Assembly: GCA_030527185.1 (NCBI GenBank)
Contig: JAUNBF010000005.1
Location: 1 to 43,909, forward strand
Direction of reading: 5' to 3'
Source: Planctomycetia bacterium
GTDB taxonomy: Bacteria > Planctomycetota > Planctomycetia > Pirellulales > Thermoguttaceae
Length of the DNA: 43,909 nt
Part shown: piece by piece, positions 16,154 through 26,300 of the stretch
How the letters are laid out: each line of letters starts with the position of its first letter
Numbering within the stretch: position 1 is the first letter of the stretch
Program-made: the position numbers and the translations under genes
The notes under the pieces: generated by a model
The model's input: the letters and a program-made list of their open reading frames with translations, nothing else
Told to the model about the DNA's origin: nothing
Databases searched by the model: none

Positions 16154-18778
16154 TCATTCCATCGTCAACGTCTGATCTCCAACGGTAATGAAGAATCGGC
16201 CATTTTTCTCCTCCCACTGAATGGGCAGAGGTTCCGCAGGCGTTCCATCCCCTTTTTCCCCTAAAACTTGAAACACGTTCAAAAAGACCGTCGTTCGGGA
16301 TGCGTCTGAATTTTTATCTTCCAGAAGCAGCCGCCAACCGTTGGCTTCGGGAATATCGATCGGCACAATAAACGGCACGCCGAAAATACTGTTTGCCTTT
16401 TCGTCTCCAATCAATTCCACGGAACGCTCTTCCGAACGGGGAAGAAGTGGTGTCAAAACCAGACGCCCCGGAGAAATGGTGGCTCCGGTGGGAAGAAGGC
16501 TTTCAACATGCCAACTTTCAGAACAAAAATTCGGTTTATTCAGGGTATTCATCTGCCAAAAACGTCGAAAACCGGAATCCTTGACCGTCATCCGATCCAG
16601 AACGGCCAACAGAACAGGAACGTCGCGGCGATCCGTCCGAACCCAGGCAAAGGAACGGATGTAACTCTCTGCCCGATCCGCATACGCAGGGGTCAAATCC
16701 ACTCGATACGACGACCGTTTGGGATTCTTCGCGGAAGGTTCCACCACCGATTCCAGAACACGTCCTGTCTGAAAGGAGGGATTTTCAAGCACCTCTTTCG
16801 GCGACCTCGGTGAACGCAGCACCACATTCTGCCCACCGTCATGAACCGTCATGCCATTGGGAATCTTCCCGTCGGGATTGAGAATCAGGCACACATTGTG
16901 CGAAGAGGAACCCTTGTTGAAATTCCTGTCGTAAGGGAGACCATAAAAATGATAAATCCCCAAATCCCGCGAAAGCCAGCCCCGATAATAAATCTGAAAC
17001 GCTCCCGCATCGAAATGTTGATGATTCGCGGAGTGGTACCCTGCCCCTTTCAGTTCGATTACCACATCGTCCGAGTCCGGCTCTGCCGTTTTTCCATCCT
17101 GGAGCCAGGTTTCCTTCATCCAACCCGTACGGAGAATCTGCGAACCGAGCCGACTTCCCGAATCGAAGGCCAACGGAAGTGTGTCAAACGAAAAATCTGG
17201 CTTTACGGCCGGATCGTTCACAAGAAGGAAAAAAACAGCATCATCACTCCCCAAACGTCCCCCACGCTCTCGAAAATATTGGGCCTTGACAAGTCGCGCC
17301 AACTGAGAAGGTGCAACCCGCGTCGGTCCATGAGAAGAATCCACATAGTCGGAATCCAACGCGGGAACCGACTCCGCCTCTGGACTTCCGGCACAATGAG
17401 CCGCCATAACCAGCGCGGCAGGGGCGTAATTCAAAATCCCCCGATTGTAGCAATCCCCATCCGCGAACGCTTCACCGTTGGGCAAACGCATCGAAAGAAA
17501 ATAAAGAGGCATGGAGGCCAAATTAGGATGAAAAACACGCTCTCCGCAAAATCGTTCAAAAAGCAAATCGCAAATGTACTCAAACTGAATACGATAGTTG
17601 CCGTAGTTAATCCCCTGATTGTGTCTTGGCGACTGGTATTCCCAACGACGCATGGGAACCAGCTCTTCCAAAATTTGCCAGCTACAGAAACGATACGCTT
17701 CGGGATGAGTATCATAAATGGCAAGCGACATCGTAAGCAGATCCCGCATAATCTGTGCTTCCGCCCCATGACCATTGACAATGGATTGACCAAACGGAGG
17801 CCAACCGCATTCCATCTGATTCGCCAGCCGCAACAAATGACGTTCCAGCAACCCTCGCTCCTCCTCAGAAAGAAGCGGAAAACACCAGTCATAAACCCAA
17901 CTCCCCGTCACAATCGTTTGCCCAATTTCCCGCGTAATATCGAGCATGTTCCCGTACTCGACCCTTTCCAGATACCGGGTGGCAAGCACAATTGCCTCCC
18001 GTCCGCAGGCCTCTTCCCCTGTCATCAGGTAAACAAACGCTTTGGCCTGAATCACCCGAAGGAGGTGCGCGTGGTGCCCGACCGTTTGATTATCAGGAAA
18101 CTCCAACGAAAATGGCTTCCGCGCATTCCGTAAAACCGACTCCCAGACAGCCCGATTTTCGCCTTGCGTCAAACGTTCACGAATTTGGGGGAGCCACTCC
18201 GGCGTGACAAGAATACGCGGATGCGTCGGCGGTGGAGTGATTCGAGGTTGATAATCTCGCGCTGCCTCGGGAATTTGCGGAGGAATGTATCGCGCATACT
18301 CCAGACAGGCAAACCAAACCCCTTCGGGAAGCCATATACGGATCGTCGAAGGGCCTTCAGGAAGCTCAAAAAGCCCAAGGCGACATTGGCAGGCATCCAG
18401 ATTCCTCCACGGTTCAATCACATAACGCAAACTGGCCAATCCATCGTTGATTGCCATAAAAATCGGAATGGAATCCTTTTTGGAACGGGAAAGACGCAAC
18501 CGAGACTGCACTTCTTCCGTCGCCCCTGCCCGCGACCAGAAACGATAGACCCCCGCTTCGGGAATATTCACATGAAGTACCAGATCAGGTTGTTCGGTCG
18601 GCGGAGTTGCCTTCAAACCTGCCTGGAGACGAACCCCCTTTCCCGATGGAAGGGCGGGGCAATCTCCCACTTCCACCCGCTCCGTATTCATCACTCCTTC
18701 TTCAAAAGAAATACGGGCAGCGTGGAGGGTCGCAAAGAGGAGAAAAAAACTGACAAAAACAGAAAGTCGGAAAAACAT
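16154..18778 (-). CDS. Secreted heparinase II/III-family polysaccharide lyase
   Basis: About 874 residues. The signal peptide is MFFRLSVFVSFFLLFATLHA. An N-terminal beta-domain that could bind carbohydrate (ISFEEG to about residue 150) precedes an alpha-helical toroid with PRILVTPEWLPQIRERL. The C-terminal beta-sandwich has the heparinase II/III signature HSANHQHFDAGAFQIYYRG, GIYHFYG and SSSHNVCLILNPDG. Enzymes of this group cleave uronic-acid polysaccharides by beta-elimination; the His in NHQHFD and nearby Tyr are the likely catalytic residues. Which glycan is cut (heparin-like, alginate-like or other) cannot be told. ATG 18778 was chosen over 18814 because GAGGT lies nine bases upstream and the peptide then begins directly with a signal sequence. 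The gene stands alone among other secreted proteins. Confidence 0.85.
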   Translation of the reverse strand: MFFRLSVFVSFFLLFATLHAARISFEEGVMNTERVEVGDCPALPSGKGVRLQAGLKATPPTEQPDLVLHVNIPEAGVYRFWSRAGATEEVQSRLRLSRSKKDSIPIFMAINDGLASLRYVIEPWRNLDACQCRLGLFELPEGPSTIRIWLPEGVWFACLEYARYIPPQIPEAARDYQPRITPPPTHPRILVTPEWLPQIRERLTQGENRAVWESVLRNARKPFSLEFPDNQTVGHHAHLLRVIQAKAFVYLMTGEEACGREAIVLATRYLERVEYGNMLDITREIGQTIVTGSWVYDWCFPLLSEEERGLLERHLLRLANQMECGWPPFGQSIVNGHGAEAQIMRDLLTMSLAIYDTHPEAYRFCSWQILEELVPMRRWEYQSPRHNQGINYGNYRIQFEYICDLLFERFCGERVFHPNLASMPLYFLSMRLPNGEAFADGDCYNRGILNYAPAALVMAAHCAGSPEAESVPALDSDYVDSSHGPTRVAPSQLARLVKAQYFRERGGRLGSDDAVFFLLVNDPAVKPDFSFDTLPLAFDSGSRLGSQILRTGWMKETWLQDGKTAEPDSDDVVIELKGAGYHSANHQHFDAGAFQIYYRGWLSRDLGIYHFYGLPYDRNFNKGSSSHNVCLILNPDGKIPNGMTVHDGGQNVVLRSPRSPKEVLENPSFQTGRVLESVVEPSAKNPKRSSYRVDLTPAYADRAESYIRSFAWVRTDRRDVPVLLAVLDRMTVKDSGFRRFWQMNTLNKPNFCSESWHVESLLPTGATISPGRLVLTPLLPRSEERSVELIGDEKANSIFGVPFIVPIDIPEANGWRLLLEDKNSDASRTTVFLNVFQVLGEKGDGTPAEPLPIQWEEKNGRFFITVGDQTLTME

Positions 18779-18900
18779 TCGCCAAATACCTCTTGCACAA
18801 ACCGAAAATCCCATGCCCCTGCCCAGTCCTAACCTCTACCCTGCTCCAATTCTGCCCCAGCCCTTGTCCAGCCCCTTCTCGTGCCCTTGAACAATATTGC

Positions 18901-19338
18901 TCATCGGGATAAATTCAAATCCGCCCGCAATTCTGTGCGGGAAACCGTGCGACGCGGGGTTTTACGTGCCGAGGGCAAAGGTTTCTGTTCCTCAGAATAC
19001 AACTTCCCGGAAAAGGTCTGGTCTTGCGGCTGAAGAGAACGTTTGCGCGATGTCGCTTTTCTTGCCGCTTCTTTTTCCAACGCTTCAAAATCGTGAATAT
19101 AAACCGAAACATCTGTTTGGCCGCTCCCCACGGAATGTCCCGAAGAACGGTTGCCCAAACCACGGGTTTCCCAACTCCCTGCCCGCGAAACGCCACCCAA
19201 TACCGCATGACCCCGGTCGGGAACCGTCACCGTCGTGCGAGTATCAAACGTCTGCCATCGTGGCAACTGAACAGACTGCCCCCAAACAGGAACAACGCCT
19301 GCCAAAAGCAACCCGACACAAAGAATTGGCTTGAACAT
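18901..19338 (-). CDS. Small exported protein with a secretin-like gate motif
   Basis: A 145-residue protein with a clean signal peptide (MFKPILCVGLLLAGVVPVWG) and AGGAGG eleven bases before the first codon. The mature part contains TRTTVTVPDRGHAVLGGVSR, close to the motif (V-PDGGTVLLGG) seen near the end of type II/III secretin barrels, and then VYIHDFEALEKEAARK. The rest is basic and rich in Ser and Arg. It is far too short to be a secretin. It might be a decayed piece, a companion that mimics the gate strand, or chance resemblance. It lies 68 bases downstream of the His-rich exported protein and probably shares its transcript. No known function is recognised. Confidence 0.7.
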   Translation of the reverse strand: MFKPILCVGLLLAGVVPVWGQSVQLPRWQTFDTRTTVTVPDRGHAVLGGVSRAGSWETRGLGNRSSGHSVGSGQTDVSVYIHDFEALEKEAARKATSRKRSLQPQDQTFSGKLYSEEQKPLPSARKTPRRTVSRTELRADLNLSR

Positions 19339-19406
19339 GGAATCCTCCTGTCCAAAAAAGAAAAGAGTGAGGCAAAATACCCCACTCTTCCTTTCCTAAT
19401 TCCACC

Positions 19407-21656
19407 CTAGAATTTCCCTTTGTAGGTTTCCCGGTGGTTACGCTCCCACTTCATTCGCGGACCAACGACAAAATCCACCATCCGATCATTTTCCCACTGG
19501 AACAACAATCGCTGATCGACTTTTCCTTCCTCGTTCGTCTTGAACTCCATCAAATAAGGAGCCACCGACGTATCCGAAGCGTCTCGCATCGCCACGACAA
19601 TCCCCGTGCCAGGTGCCGTTTCCGCAATCCCCGCTGCCGGAGCAAAGGAGAGAAGACCGCCCTGATACAGACGTTTGCCACCAGGAAGGGTGTAGGTCTG
19701 AACCTGGGATTCGCCTTCCATAATGACGACTTTATTGGAACCTTGCGTTGCTGCCCAACGATCGCTCGCCGGGTCTGCCGCCACGCCACCCGGTTCCGGC
19801 AACACTGGGGTACTTCCCGTCAACGCCGCGTTGCCAGAAAATCGATAAATTCCACGATTCCCGTCCGTGCCGTACAAAATCGCACGATCTCGGCCTACCG
19901 CAACAGACATCCGCTCGTTGTCATCTTCCGCCATTCCGTCCAGTTTCTTGTACGTATCCAGTTTCTTGCCACTGATATTCGTCAACGAAATCGTATCCGC
20001 AATATTGTCGGCCAGAACGATCGAATCACTGTTCACCGGAACTGCTACATCGACCGGATGGAGCATGTTTTCATCCTGCTCCAAAATCACTTCCACTTTG
20101 CCGCCATCGTCAATCCGATAAACTTTCCCACCACCGTTGGGTACAACACAAATCAAACCGTAGTCCCGGTGCATGGCAATTCCTGTCGCGGTTTCAGGCA
20201 AATTCACGATTCCCAAAACTCGACCCTGTTCATCCACCTGATACACTTTTCCTTCGGACTTGCCGTCGCCGCACGAAATATACAGCACCATTCCTGGAGG
20301 CATTTCCGGCATGGGGGCAATCGTGGCTCCATCCAGACTGACACCACCATAACCACCGCCACCACCGTAGCCGCCTCCGCCGCCACCGCCTCCGCCATAG
20401 CCGTAACCTGGCTGATAATAAGGCAATTGCGGATTCCAGTACGGAATCTGTGGATTGTACACCAGCAAATCGGGACCGTAAATGACCGGAACCTTCGGCA
20501 ACTTCAGTTTCGGAGCCAGATTCCGCACACGCTGCTTGAACTGCGGAGCCAGATTCACCATATTATTCAGACGATTGCTGTTCCCCATGCCGTTGCCATT
20601 GCCGGGACCTTCCCCCATTTTGTCTGTCGGCAAAGGTTCGTTCGGATTGGGGCCTTCTTCCGGGCCAGGGCCTTCGGCAGGATCGGTCGAATCGCCCGTC
20701 TCACCATTCCCATCGCCGCAGTCGCCTTCCCCACTTCCGTCGCCAGAACCGCTGCCATCACCCGTGCCCGGTCCACTTCCCGGTCCCATTCCAGGGCCGC
20801 TTCCCGGTCCTGTCCCCGTTCCCGGAGTATCTCCCATTGCCAAGGTCGCCGCCATGCCCAACGTTCGTCCCAGAGGATCAATATCCCATGGCGAACCTGC
20901 CCCCGCTAACGCTCCGGGGCCACCACCATGCCCACCGCCGCAGGAACCACAACCACATCCGGGACCATGCGAGACCGCCAGACAATCTTTGCAACCACAG
21001 TCATCCCGATGGCCTGCCACATGTCCATGCGTATGATGATGGACAGCCGGAACATAACCGTCATGATGGTGAACCACGCGATCTCCGTGATCATGAACCA
21101 CACGATCTCCGTGATGGTGATGAATCACTTTCGTATCATGGTGTACCACATCCCGGTGGTCATCGTATACATGAACCGTTTTTTCCCGAACTACGGGAGC
21201 TTCGCGAACCACCACCGGTTCCCGGTACTCACGCACCACGGGCGTTTCCTGAACCACTGGCACTTCCTGTCTTACCACCTCTTGCGGAGCAGCATCCAAA
21301 GGAGCTTCTTTCTGGAACAACGGAACGCGAACATCGCCGTTTTCCAGATAACGACCAATCATGTTCGTCCAGTCCCCTTCAAAAATCACCAGAGACTGTT
21401 TGGGATTGTAACCTGCCGCGGTGGCAATGGTCTCACCCTGTTCGTTGACTACCTTAAATTGACTCCAATCCGGCGACGTGCCTGTCACATCCAGACGAAT
21501 GTGCAGAAATTTTCCCGTCGCGTCGGCCGTTGTGGCCTCACCTGGCATGTCCGTCGATTGTTTGCTAATCGAGTTCACACCCCAATCTGCTGCAAATGCC
21601 AACGCACTGCCCAATAGCAGGTACGTTCCCAGCAGTAGTCGGATACTCCTTTTCAT
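19407..21656 (-). CDS. Exported His/Cys/Gly-rich protein with C-terminal beta-propeller-like domain
   Basis: A 749-residue exported protein (signal MKRSIRLLLGTYLLLGSALA; GGAG nine bases before ATG 21656; an upstream in-frame ATG lacks a site). The order is a small beta domain to about residue 110; a Val/Glu/Pro-rich linker with PVVRE repeats; a striking His stretch of about 60 residues (VHHDTKVIHHHHGDRVVHDH and repeats); Cys clusters DCGCKDC and CGCGSCGGG; a long Gly/Pro/Asp/Ser low-complexity segment; a Tyr/Gly-rich stretch; then about 300 residues with repeated GK-YRIDDGG and GIAMH-DYGLICVV patterns, typical of NHL/SMP-30-type propellers. The His and Cys clusters should bind transition metals such as Zn, Ni or Cu. 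It may be a cell-surface or periplasmic metal store; this is inference, and no known family name is certain. Confidence 0.8.
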   Translation of the reverse strand: MKRSIRLLLGTYLLLGSALAFAADWGVNSISKQSTDMPGEATTADATGKFLHIRLDVTGTSPDWSQFKVVNEQGETIATAAGYNPKQSLVIFEGDWTNMIGRYLENGDVRVPLFQKEAPLDAAPQEVVRQEVPVVQETPVVREYREPVVVREAPVVREKTVHVYDDHRDVVHHDTKVIHHHHGDRVVHDHGDRVVHHHDGYVPAVHHHTHGHVAGHRDDCGCKDCLAVSHGPGCGCGSCGGGHGGGPGALAGAGSPWDIDPLGRTLGMAATLAMGDTPGTGTGPGSGPGMGPGSGPGTGDGSGSGDGSGEGDCGDGNGETGDSTDPAEGPGPEEGPNPNEPLPTDKMGEGPGNGNGMGNSNRLNNMVNLAPQFKQRVRNLAPKLKLPKVPVIYGPDLLVYNPQIPYWNPQLPYYQPGYGYGGGGGGGGGYGGGGGYGGVSLDGATIAPMPEMPPGMVLYISCGDGKSEGKVYQVDEQGRVLGIVNLPETATGIAMHRDYGLICVVPNGGGKVYRIDDGGKVEVILEQDENMLHPVDVAVPVNSDSIVLADNIADTISLTNISGKKLDTYKKLDGMAEDDNERMSVAVGRDRAILYGTDGNRGIYRFSGNAALTGSTPVLPEPGGVAADPASDRWAATQGSNKVVIMEGESQVQTYTLPGGKRLYQGGLLSFAPAAGIAETAPGTGIVVAMRDASDTSVAPYLMEFKTNEEGKVDQRLLFQWENDRMVDFVVGPRMKWERNHRETYKGKF

Positions 21657-21904
21657 GATACGACTCCTCAATCTGATAAGCTGTGGGTTGAAATTGAATG
21701 ACACTTCAGGTTATTTTTCCGACTTCCGGTTTGGGTGTTACTATTGCGCACTTTGTCTGATTATTTAAAATGAAAGACATTCGCGAAAAACACACAACCT
21801 TTCCACGTCCTTACATAACCTCTTCGATTCCCAAAATTTCAACACCTCTCTAATGAAAACCTCCACTTCAACTGAAAAGGATGTGTTTCCCACTCCATAA
21901 TCCT

Positions 21905-21919
21905 GACGCATCGTGCGTC
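21905..21919. promoter_or_regulatory. GACGCA-TCG-TGCGTC palindrome
   Basis: A perfect six-base inverted repeat with a three-base centre lies about 250 bases upstream of the His-rich protein gene. It could be an operator half-site pair or a small hairpin. There is no T tract on either side, so it does not look like a terminator. Confidence 0.35.
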
Positions 21920-22096
21920 GCCCAATTTCTGAGAGTCGAAAATCCGCTTTTTCCCCAAAACAGATTCTCGTCTTCCAGTTTACCATTCTTCCCCGCAAAT
22001 TGCAAGTAAATATCTCACCATTTTTGCTAAAAATCTCAAAAAATTTATATTTTTTAAAAATTTCCCCCCTTGTTCTCTGGTTTCCCACAAGATTTT

Positions 22097-22114
22097 TTAG
22101 TTAATATTAACTAA
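22097..22114. promoter_or_regulatory. 18-base perfect palindrome TTAGTTAATATTAACTAA
   Basis: The sequence equals its own reverse complement over all 18 bases without a spacer, which suits a dimeric DNA-binding protein better than an RNA hairpin. It lies 79 bases past the stop of the acetyltransferase gene and far from any start. Confidence 0.4.
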
Positions 22115-22192
22115 TCCAAAATGGCTTCCCTTATTTTTTATACGCATGGAGTTTCTAAAAGGCTCTCCAAGAGTTTTTTGAAAAAGAGGATA

Positions 22193-22747
22193 TTACGACA
22201 ATTCCCGCAGAACACGGCACGGATTCCCCACCGCCACGACATGGGCAGGAATCGGTTTCGTCACGACGCTTCCCGCTCCAATGACGCTGTTGTCGCCAAT
22301 CGAAATGCCGGGATTGAGGATGGAATTTCCTCCAATCCAGACGTTGTTCCCGATGCGAACCGGTTTTCCAAACTCCCAACCACTTTTTCGGATTTCCGGT
22401 TCCAGAGGGTGGCACGCCGTGTAAATCCCCACTCGCGGTCCCAAAAGCACATCGTCCCCTATCTCAATCGCGCAAACATCGAGAAAAATGCAATCGAAAT
22501 TGGCGTAGAAATTTTCTCCCAGAAAAATATTAAAACCGTAATCACACCGAAACGGCGGCTCGATATGAAACGTCTTCCCCACCCGTCCCAACAATTCGCG
22601 AAACAGGGATTTTCGTTTGGCCACTTCCTCTTCCGTCGTCTGGTTAATTTCCCGTGCCAGCCGTAAAGCCCGTCGGTGGGCTTCCCGCAGTTCCGAATCG
22701 GACGCGAGATACCATTCCCCCGCCAGCATTTTCTCTTTTTCGGTCAT
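22193..22747 (-). CDS. Maltose/galactoside-type O-acetyltransferase (left-handed beta-helix)
   Basis: A 184-residue enzyme of the LacA/Maa family, which moves acetyl groups from acetyl-CoA to sugar hydroxyls. An N-terminal helical part beginning KMLAGEWY, typical of maltose acetyltransferases, precedes hexapeptide repeats (IEIGDDVLLGPRVGI, VRIGNNVWIGGNSILNPG, SIGDNSVIGAGSVVT). The catalytic His is His113 in YTACHPLEP, and the end VAVGNPCRVLREL is typical. Length is standard. The start codon overlaps the stop of the DUF502 gene (ATGA), indicating coupling. It is the last gene of the operon that starts with the glycosidase-like fusion. The true acceptor sugar is unknown. Confidence 0.92.
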   Translation of the reverse strand: MTEKEKMLAGEWYLASDSELREAHRRALRLAREINQTTEEEVAKRKSLFRELLGRVGKTFHIEPPFRCDYGFNIFLGENFYANFDCIFLDVCAIEIGDDVLLGPRVGIYTACHPLEPEIRKSGWEFGKPVRIGNNVWIGGNSILNPGISIGDNSVIGAGSVVTKPIPAHVVAVGNPCRVLRELS

Positions 22748-23391
22748 GGTTGCCGCTTCACCTTTTCCAACGATTGTTCTGCCGTCACGCCCATGGAAAC
22801 GTAGAAATTCATGAACGTATCGAGGCTCATCTCCGCCGGAAAGACATCTTTCGACGGTACCAGCAACATCGCTCCACCAAACGGAATCGGCGCTGTCGGA
22901 ACCACCACAATTCGATACGCCTCCCCGTCAATCAAAAACTCGTCCCCCAGCGACATCAACGCCAGCAAAAGCGTCCCCGGCGCATTTCCCATCCGACAAT
23001 AGACCGGCTTCATGTTCTGCATTTCCTCATTGCCATCTTTTTTCAGCAGATTCATCAATTTGCTCGTCGTATCGTAAATTTGCCCCACAAGCGGCACCCG
23101 TTTCATCTGCTCGTCGAAGAAAAGCTCCCAATAACGATGCAAACCGATATTCATCAAAATGCCGAAGAGGAAAATCAGAAACAGTACAATCAGCCAGCCC
23201 AGCAAATAGGGATAAAACGCACCGTTATTCAACTGAATCCCCAATTCCGTCAGCCCTTTGCCAATCATCGTTTCGGGGCCGAGGTAGACTTTCAGCAAAT
23301 TCGCAATCCACGCCACCAGAGCACACGTTACAATGAGCGGCAGGAGCGTCAACAAGCCGGTCAAAAAACAACGCACAATCGCCCGTATCAT
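22744..23391 (-). CDS. DUF502 family membrane protein
   Basis: A 215-residue protein with two membrane segments (RCFLTGLLTLLPLIVTCALV and YLLGWLIVLFLIFLFGI), then KRVPLVGQIYDTTSKLMNLL and a C-terminal soluble part with PTAPIPFGGAMLLVPSKDVF. This arrangement is the DUF502 family, found widely in bacteria and chloroplasts (the plant LCV/COV1-like proteins). Its molecular role in bacteria is unknown. It overlaps the RND pump gene by four bases upstream (with AGGAG inside the pump's last codons) and the acetyltransferase gene by four bases downstream, so the three are translated in a coupled way. Confidence 0.9.
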   Translation of the reverse strand: MIRAIVRCFLTGLLTLLPLIVTCALVAWIANLLKVYLGPETMIGKGLTELGIQLNNGAFYPYLLGWLIVLFLIFLFGILMNIGLHRYWELFFDEQMKRVPLVGQIYDTTSKLMNLLKKDGNEEMQNMKPVYCRMGNAPGTLLLALMSLGDEFLIDGEAYRIVVVPTAPIPFGGAMLLVPSKDVFPAEMSLDTFMNFYVSMGVTAEQSLEKVKRQP

Positions 23392-26300
23392 GTATTCTCC
23401 TCTTTTCCCGCATTCCCGGAGGGGACTCCGATCCAGCGACGTATATGGCTCATGGAATATTCTCCCATCGACGTAATCATGATAAACAAAATCGGCGTCA
23501 CGAGGATACCAATCATCGTCTCTTCCAACATCCCGCCAAAAACAGCCGTTCCAATCGCTCGACGACTATTCGCCCCCGCTCCGGTGGCAATCATCAGCGG
23601 CACGACGCCTAAAATGAACGCATACGATGTCATCATGATTGGTCGCAACCGCAATCGTCCGGCCTGGGCTGCCGAATCGACGATGGAATGCCCTTCTTTC
23701 AAATGCACATCGCGGGCAAACTCCGTAATGAGAATCGCGTTTTTGGCCGACAAACCGACCATCAGAATCAGACCGATCTGCGTATACAGATTTATATCCA
23801 GCCCGGCAAGCCAGACCGCCAACATCGCTCCCGAAACGCCCAACGGAACCGCCATCATGATGATGATCGGCGCACTCCAACTTTCGTACTGTGCCGCCAG
23901 CACCAGAAATCCAAAAATCATCGACAGGATGAAAATCACCGCAATCGCGGCTCCTGCTCGGCTTTGCTGGAGTGCCAGTCCCGTCCATTCCACCGCAAAA
24001 CCTTCCGGCAACTGCGTTTGCACCATCTCCTGCAACTCCGCCATCGCGTTTCCCGTACTTCCTTGCGGTCCCAGCGTCCCGGTCAACAGCGTCGTGGTAT
24101 AAAGATTGAACCGATTCATGAACGCTGGCCCCACACGATCCTTCACCGACGCAAACGTTCCCAACGGCACCCGTTTCCCCTCCCCGTTCATCACCGGGAG
24201 CTTCAGAATGTCCTCCATTTCATCTCGCGCCATCTGTTGTGCCTGAAGATTGACTTGAAAAACCCGCGAAAACGTGTTGAAGTCGTTCACGTACTGCGAA
24301 CCGAGATAGGCCTGCAACGTGGCGAAGACCTCATTCAGATCGATTCCCATTTTCTTCGCTTTTTCCCGATCAATATCGAGATAATACATCGGATACGTCG
24401 GGCTGAACGTCGAGGAAATGCGGCTGAAATTCTGCGACGTGGCGGCGGCCTGCGACAGCGTCTGTGCCGACTGGAAGAGTGGCATGACACCCGTTTCCGA
24501 CTTGTCGATCAACTGTGCTTCCACCCCGCCCGACGTTCCAATCCCGGAAATAGCGGGCGGCACAAAGGCAAGAATAAACGCTCCGGGAATCTGCTGATTC
24601 AGCGTCTGCATCATCCGTTTCGCCACATTTTCCGCCAGTTGCGGTGTTGCTTTCCGTTCCTTCCACTCCCGCAACATCACAATCCCCAACCCCACATTCG
24701 TCGAGGAGGTCGAGTCCAGCATGGAAAAACCGGGAAGAAAATGGGAGTTTTTAATCACGTCGTTAAATTCTTTCGTGAAAATCTCATTCACTTGCCGACA
24801 AACGGCGTCGGTTCTCTGGAGCGACGTTCCGTTCGGCAAACGAACATCCAGAAAAACAACCCCCTGATCCTCATTCGGAATGAAGCCGGAGGGGATGACC
24901 TGAAAACCATACCAGACCGCCGCAATCAGAAAGACCCAGAAAAGCAAAATGCACCCCGGATTCCTGATGAAAAAATGGAGGTTGCGCTCGTAAAATTTCG
25001 CAAATCCATCGAATCCACGGTTGAACCATCGGAAAAAGAGCCATTTCCGCTCCTCTGGAACCGACGGACGCAGAATAATCGCACACATCGCCGGCGAAAG
25101 CGTCATGGCACAAATCGCCGACAAAAGCACCGACCCGGCAATCGTCAACGCAAATTGCTGGTACAGAATCCCCACCATCCCGGAAATAAACGTCGTCGGC
25201 AGGAAAACGGCCATCAAAACACACGTCGTCGCGATAATCGGCCCGGAGACCTGCAACATCGACTGAATCGCCGCGTCGCGTGGTGAAAGTCCCTCCTCAT
25301 CCATCAGCCGTGTGCAGTTTTCCACCACCACAATCGCGTCGTCCACCACGATTCCAATGACCAGGATCAACCCGAAGAGCGTCAACGTATTGATCGAAAA
25401 GCCGAACAGCCCCATCATGAAAAACGTTCCGACCAGGGAGACCGGAATCGTCAGCGTCGGAATCATCGCCGCGCGCCAGTCCTGCAAAAAGAGATAGACC
25501 ACCGCAATCACGATGAAAATCGTCAGAATCAACGTGAAAATCACCTCTTCCAAACTCACCGAGATAAACACTGTTGTGTCGTAAGCGCAGACGTAATCAA
25601 TTCCCGCACGTTCCAGTTCCGGCTTCAATTCCTCCAACTTGTCATTCACCGCCTGTGCCACATTCATCGCGTTGGCTCCCGGCATGAGATAGACCGCCAT
25701 GGTCGTGGCGTTACGATACGTATCGTGGAGCGGAATTCCCTTCAAATCGGGATTCGTCTTGCGGATTTCCTCCAACTCCCTTTCCGACGGCGGAAAAATC
25801 ATGTTGTACGACCGCATGTTGTACGTCTGGCGAGCCAGTTCTATCCGGGCAATGTCCTTCAATCGCAAAACCGTTCCGTTTTCCGTCACGCGGACGACCA
25901 GATTCTCGAATTCCCCCACCTCCATCAGACGCCCTTTTGTCGTGATGGTCAACGTCTGCAACTGTCCTTCGGGGGCGGGTTCCGCACCGATACTTCCCGA
26001 CGCCACCTGAACGTTCTGTTCCCGGATAATCCTCTCAATCTCCTGCACCGAAATGTTCCGCTCCCCCAGTACCTCCGGGTCCAGCCAAACGCGAATGCTG
26101 AAATCTTTCGGGTCCATCACCGACGCTTCCCCCACCCCTGGAATACGTGCCACCGCGTCCTTCACATGAATCGAAACGTAGTTCGCCAAATATTCCTGAT
26201 TTTTCGTCGGGCCGGCATTCTGGTTCATGGAAAAGCTGTAGAACGCCAGGATACTGGGCGACTTCTTCTTCACCGACAACCCCGTCTGCTTCACCACATC

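Larger units (their letters stand above)
21657..22192. other. Gene-free region with two palindromes
   Basis: No coding region is convincing here. It contains the presumed promoter region of the His-rich protein gene, the short palindrome at 21905-21919 and the 18-base palindrome at 22097-22114. Bases 22000-22115 are strongly AT-rich. No clear -35/-10 pair was found. Confidence 0.5.

Noticed and set aside
20300..20420. Gly-codon repeats as a microsatellite of separate interest
   Set aside because: It is simply the Gly/Tyr-rich segment of the exported protein and stays in frame.
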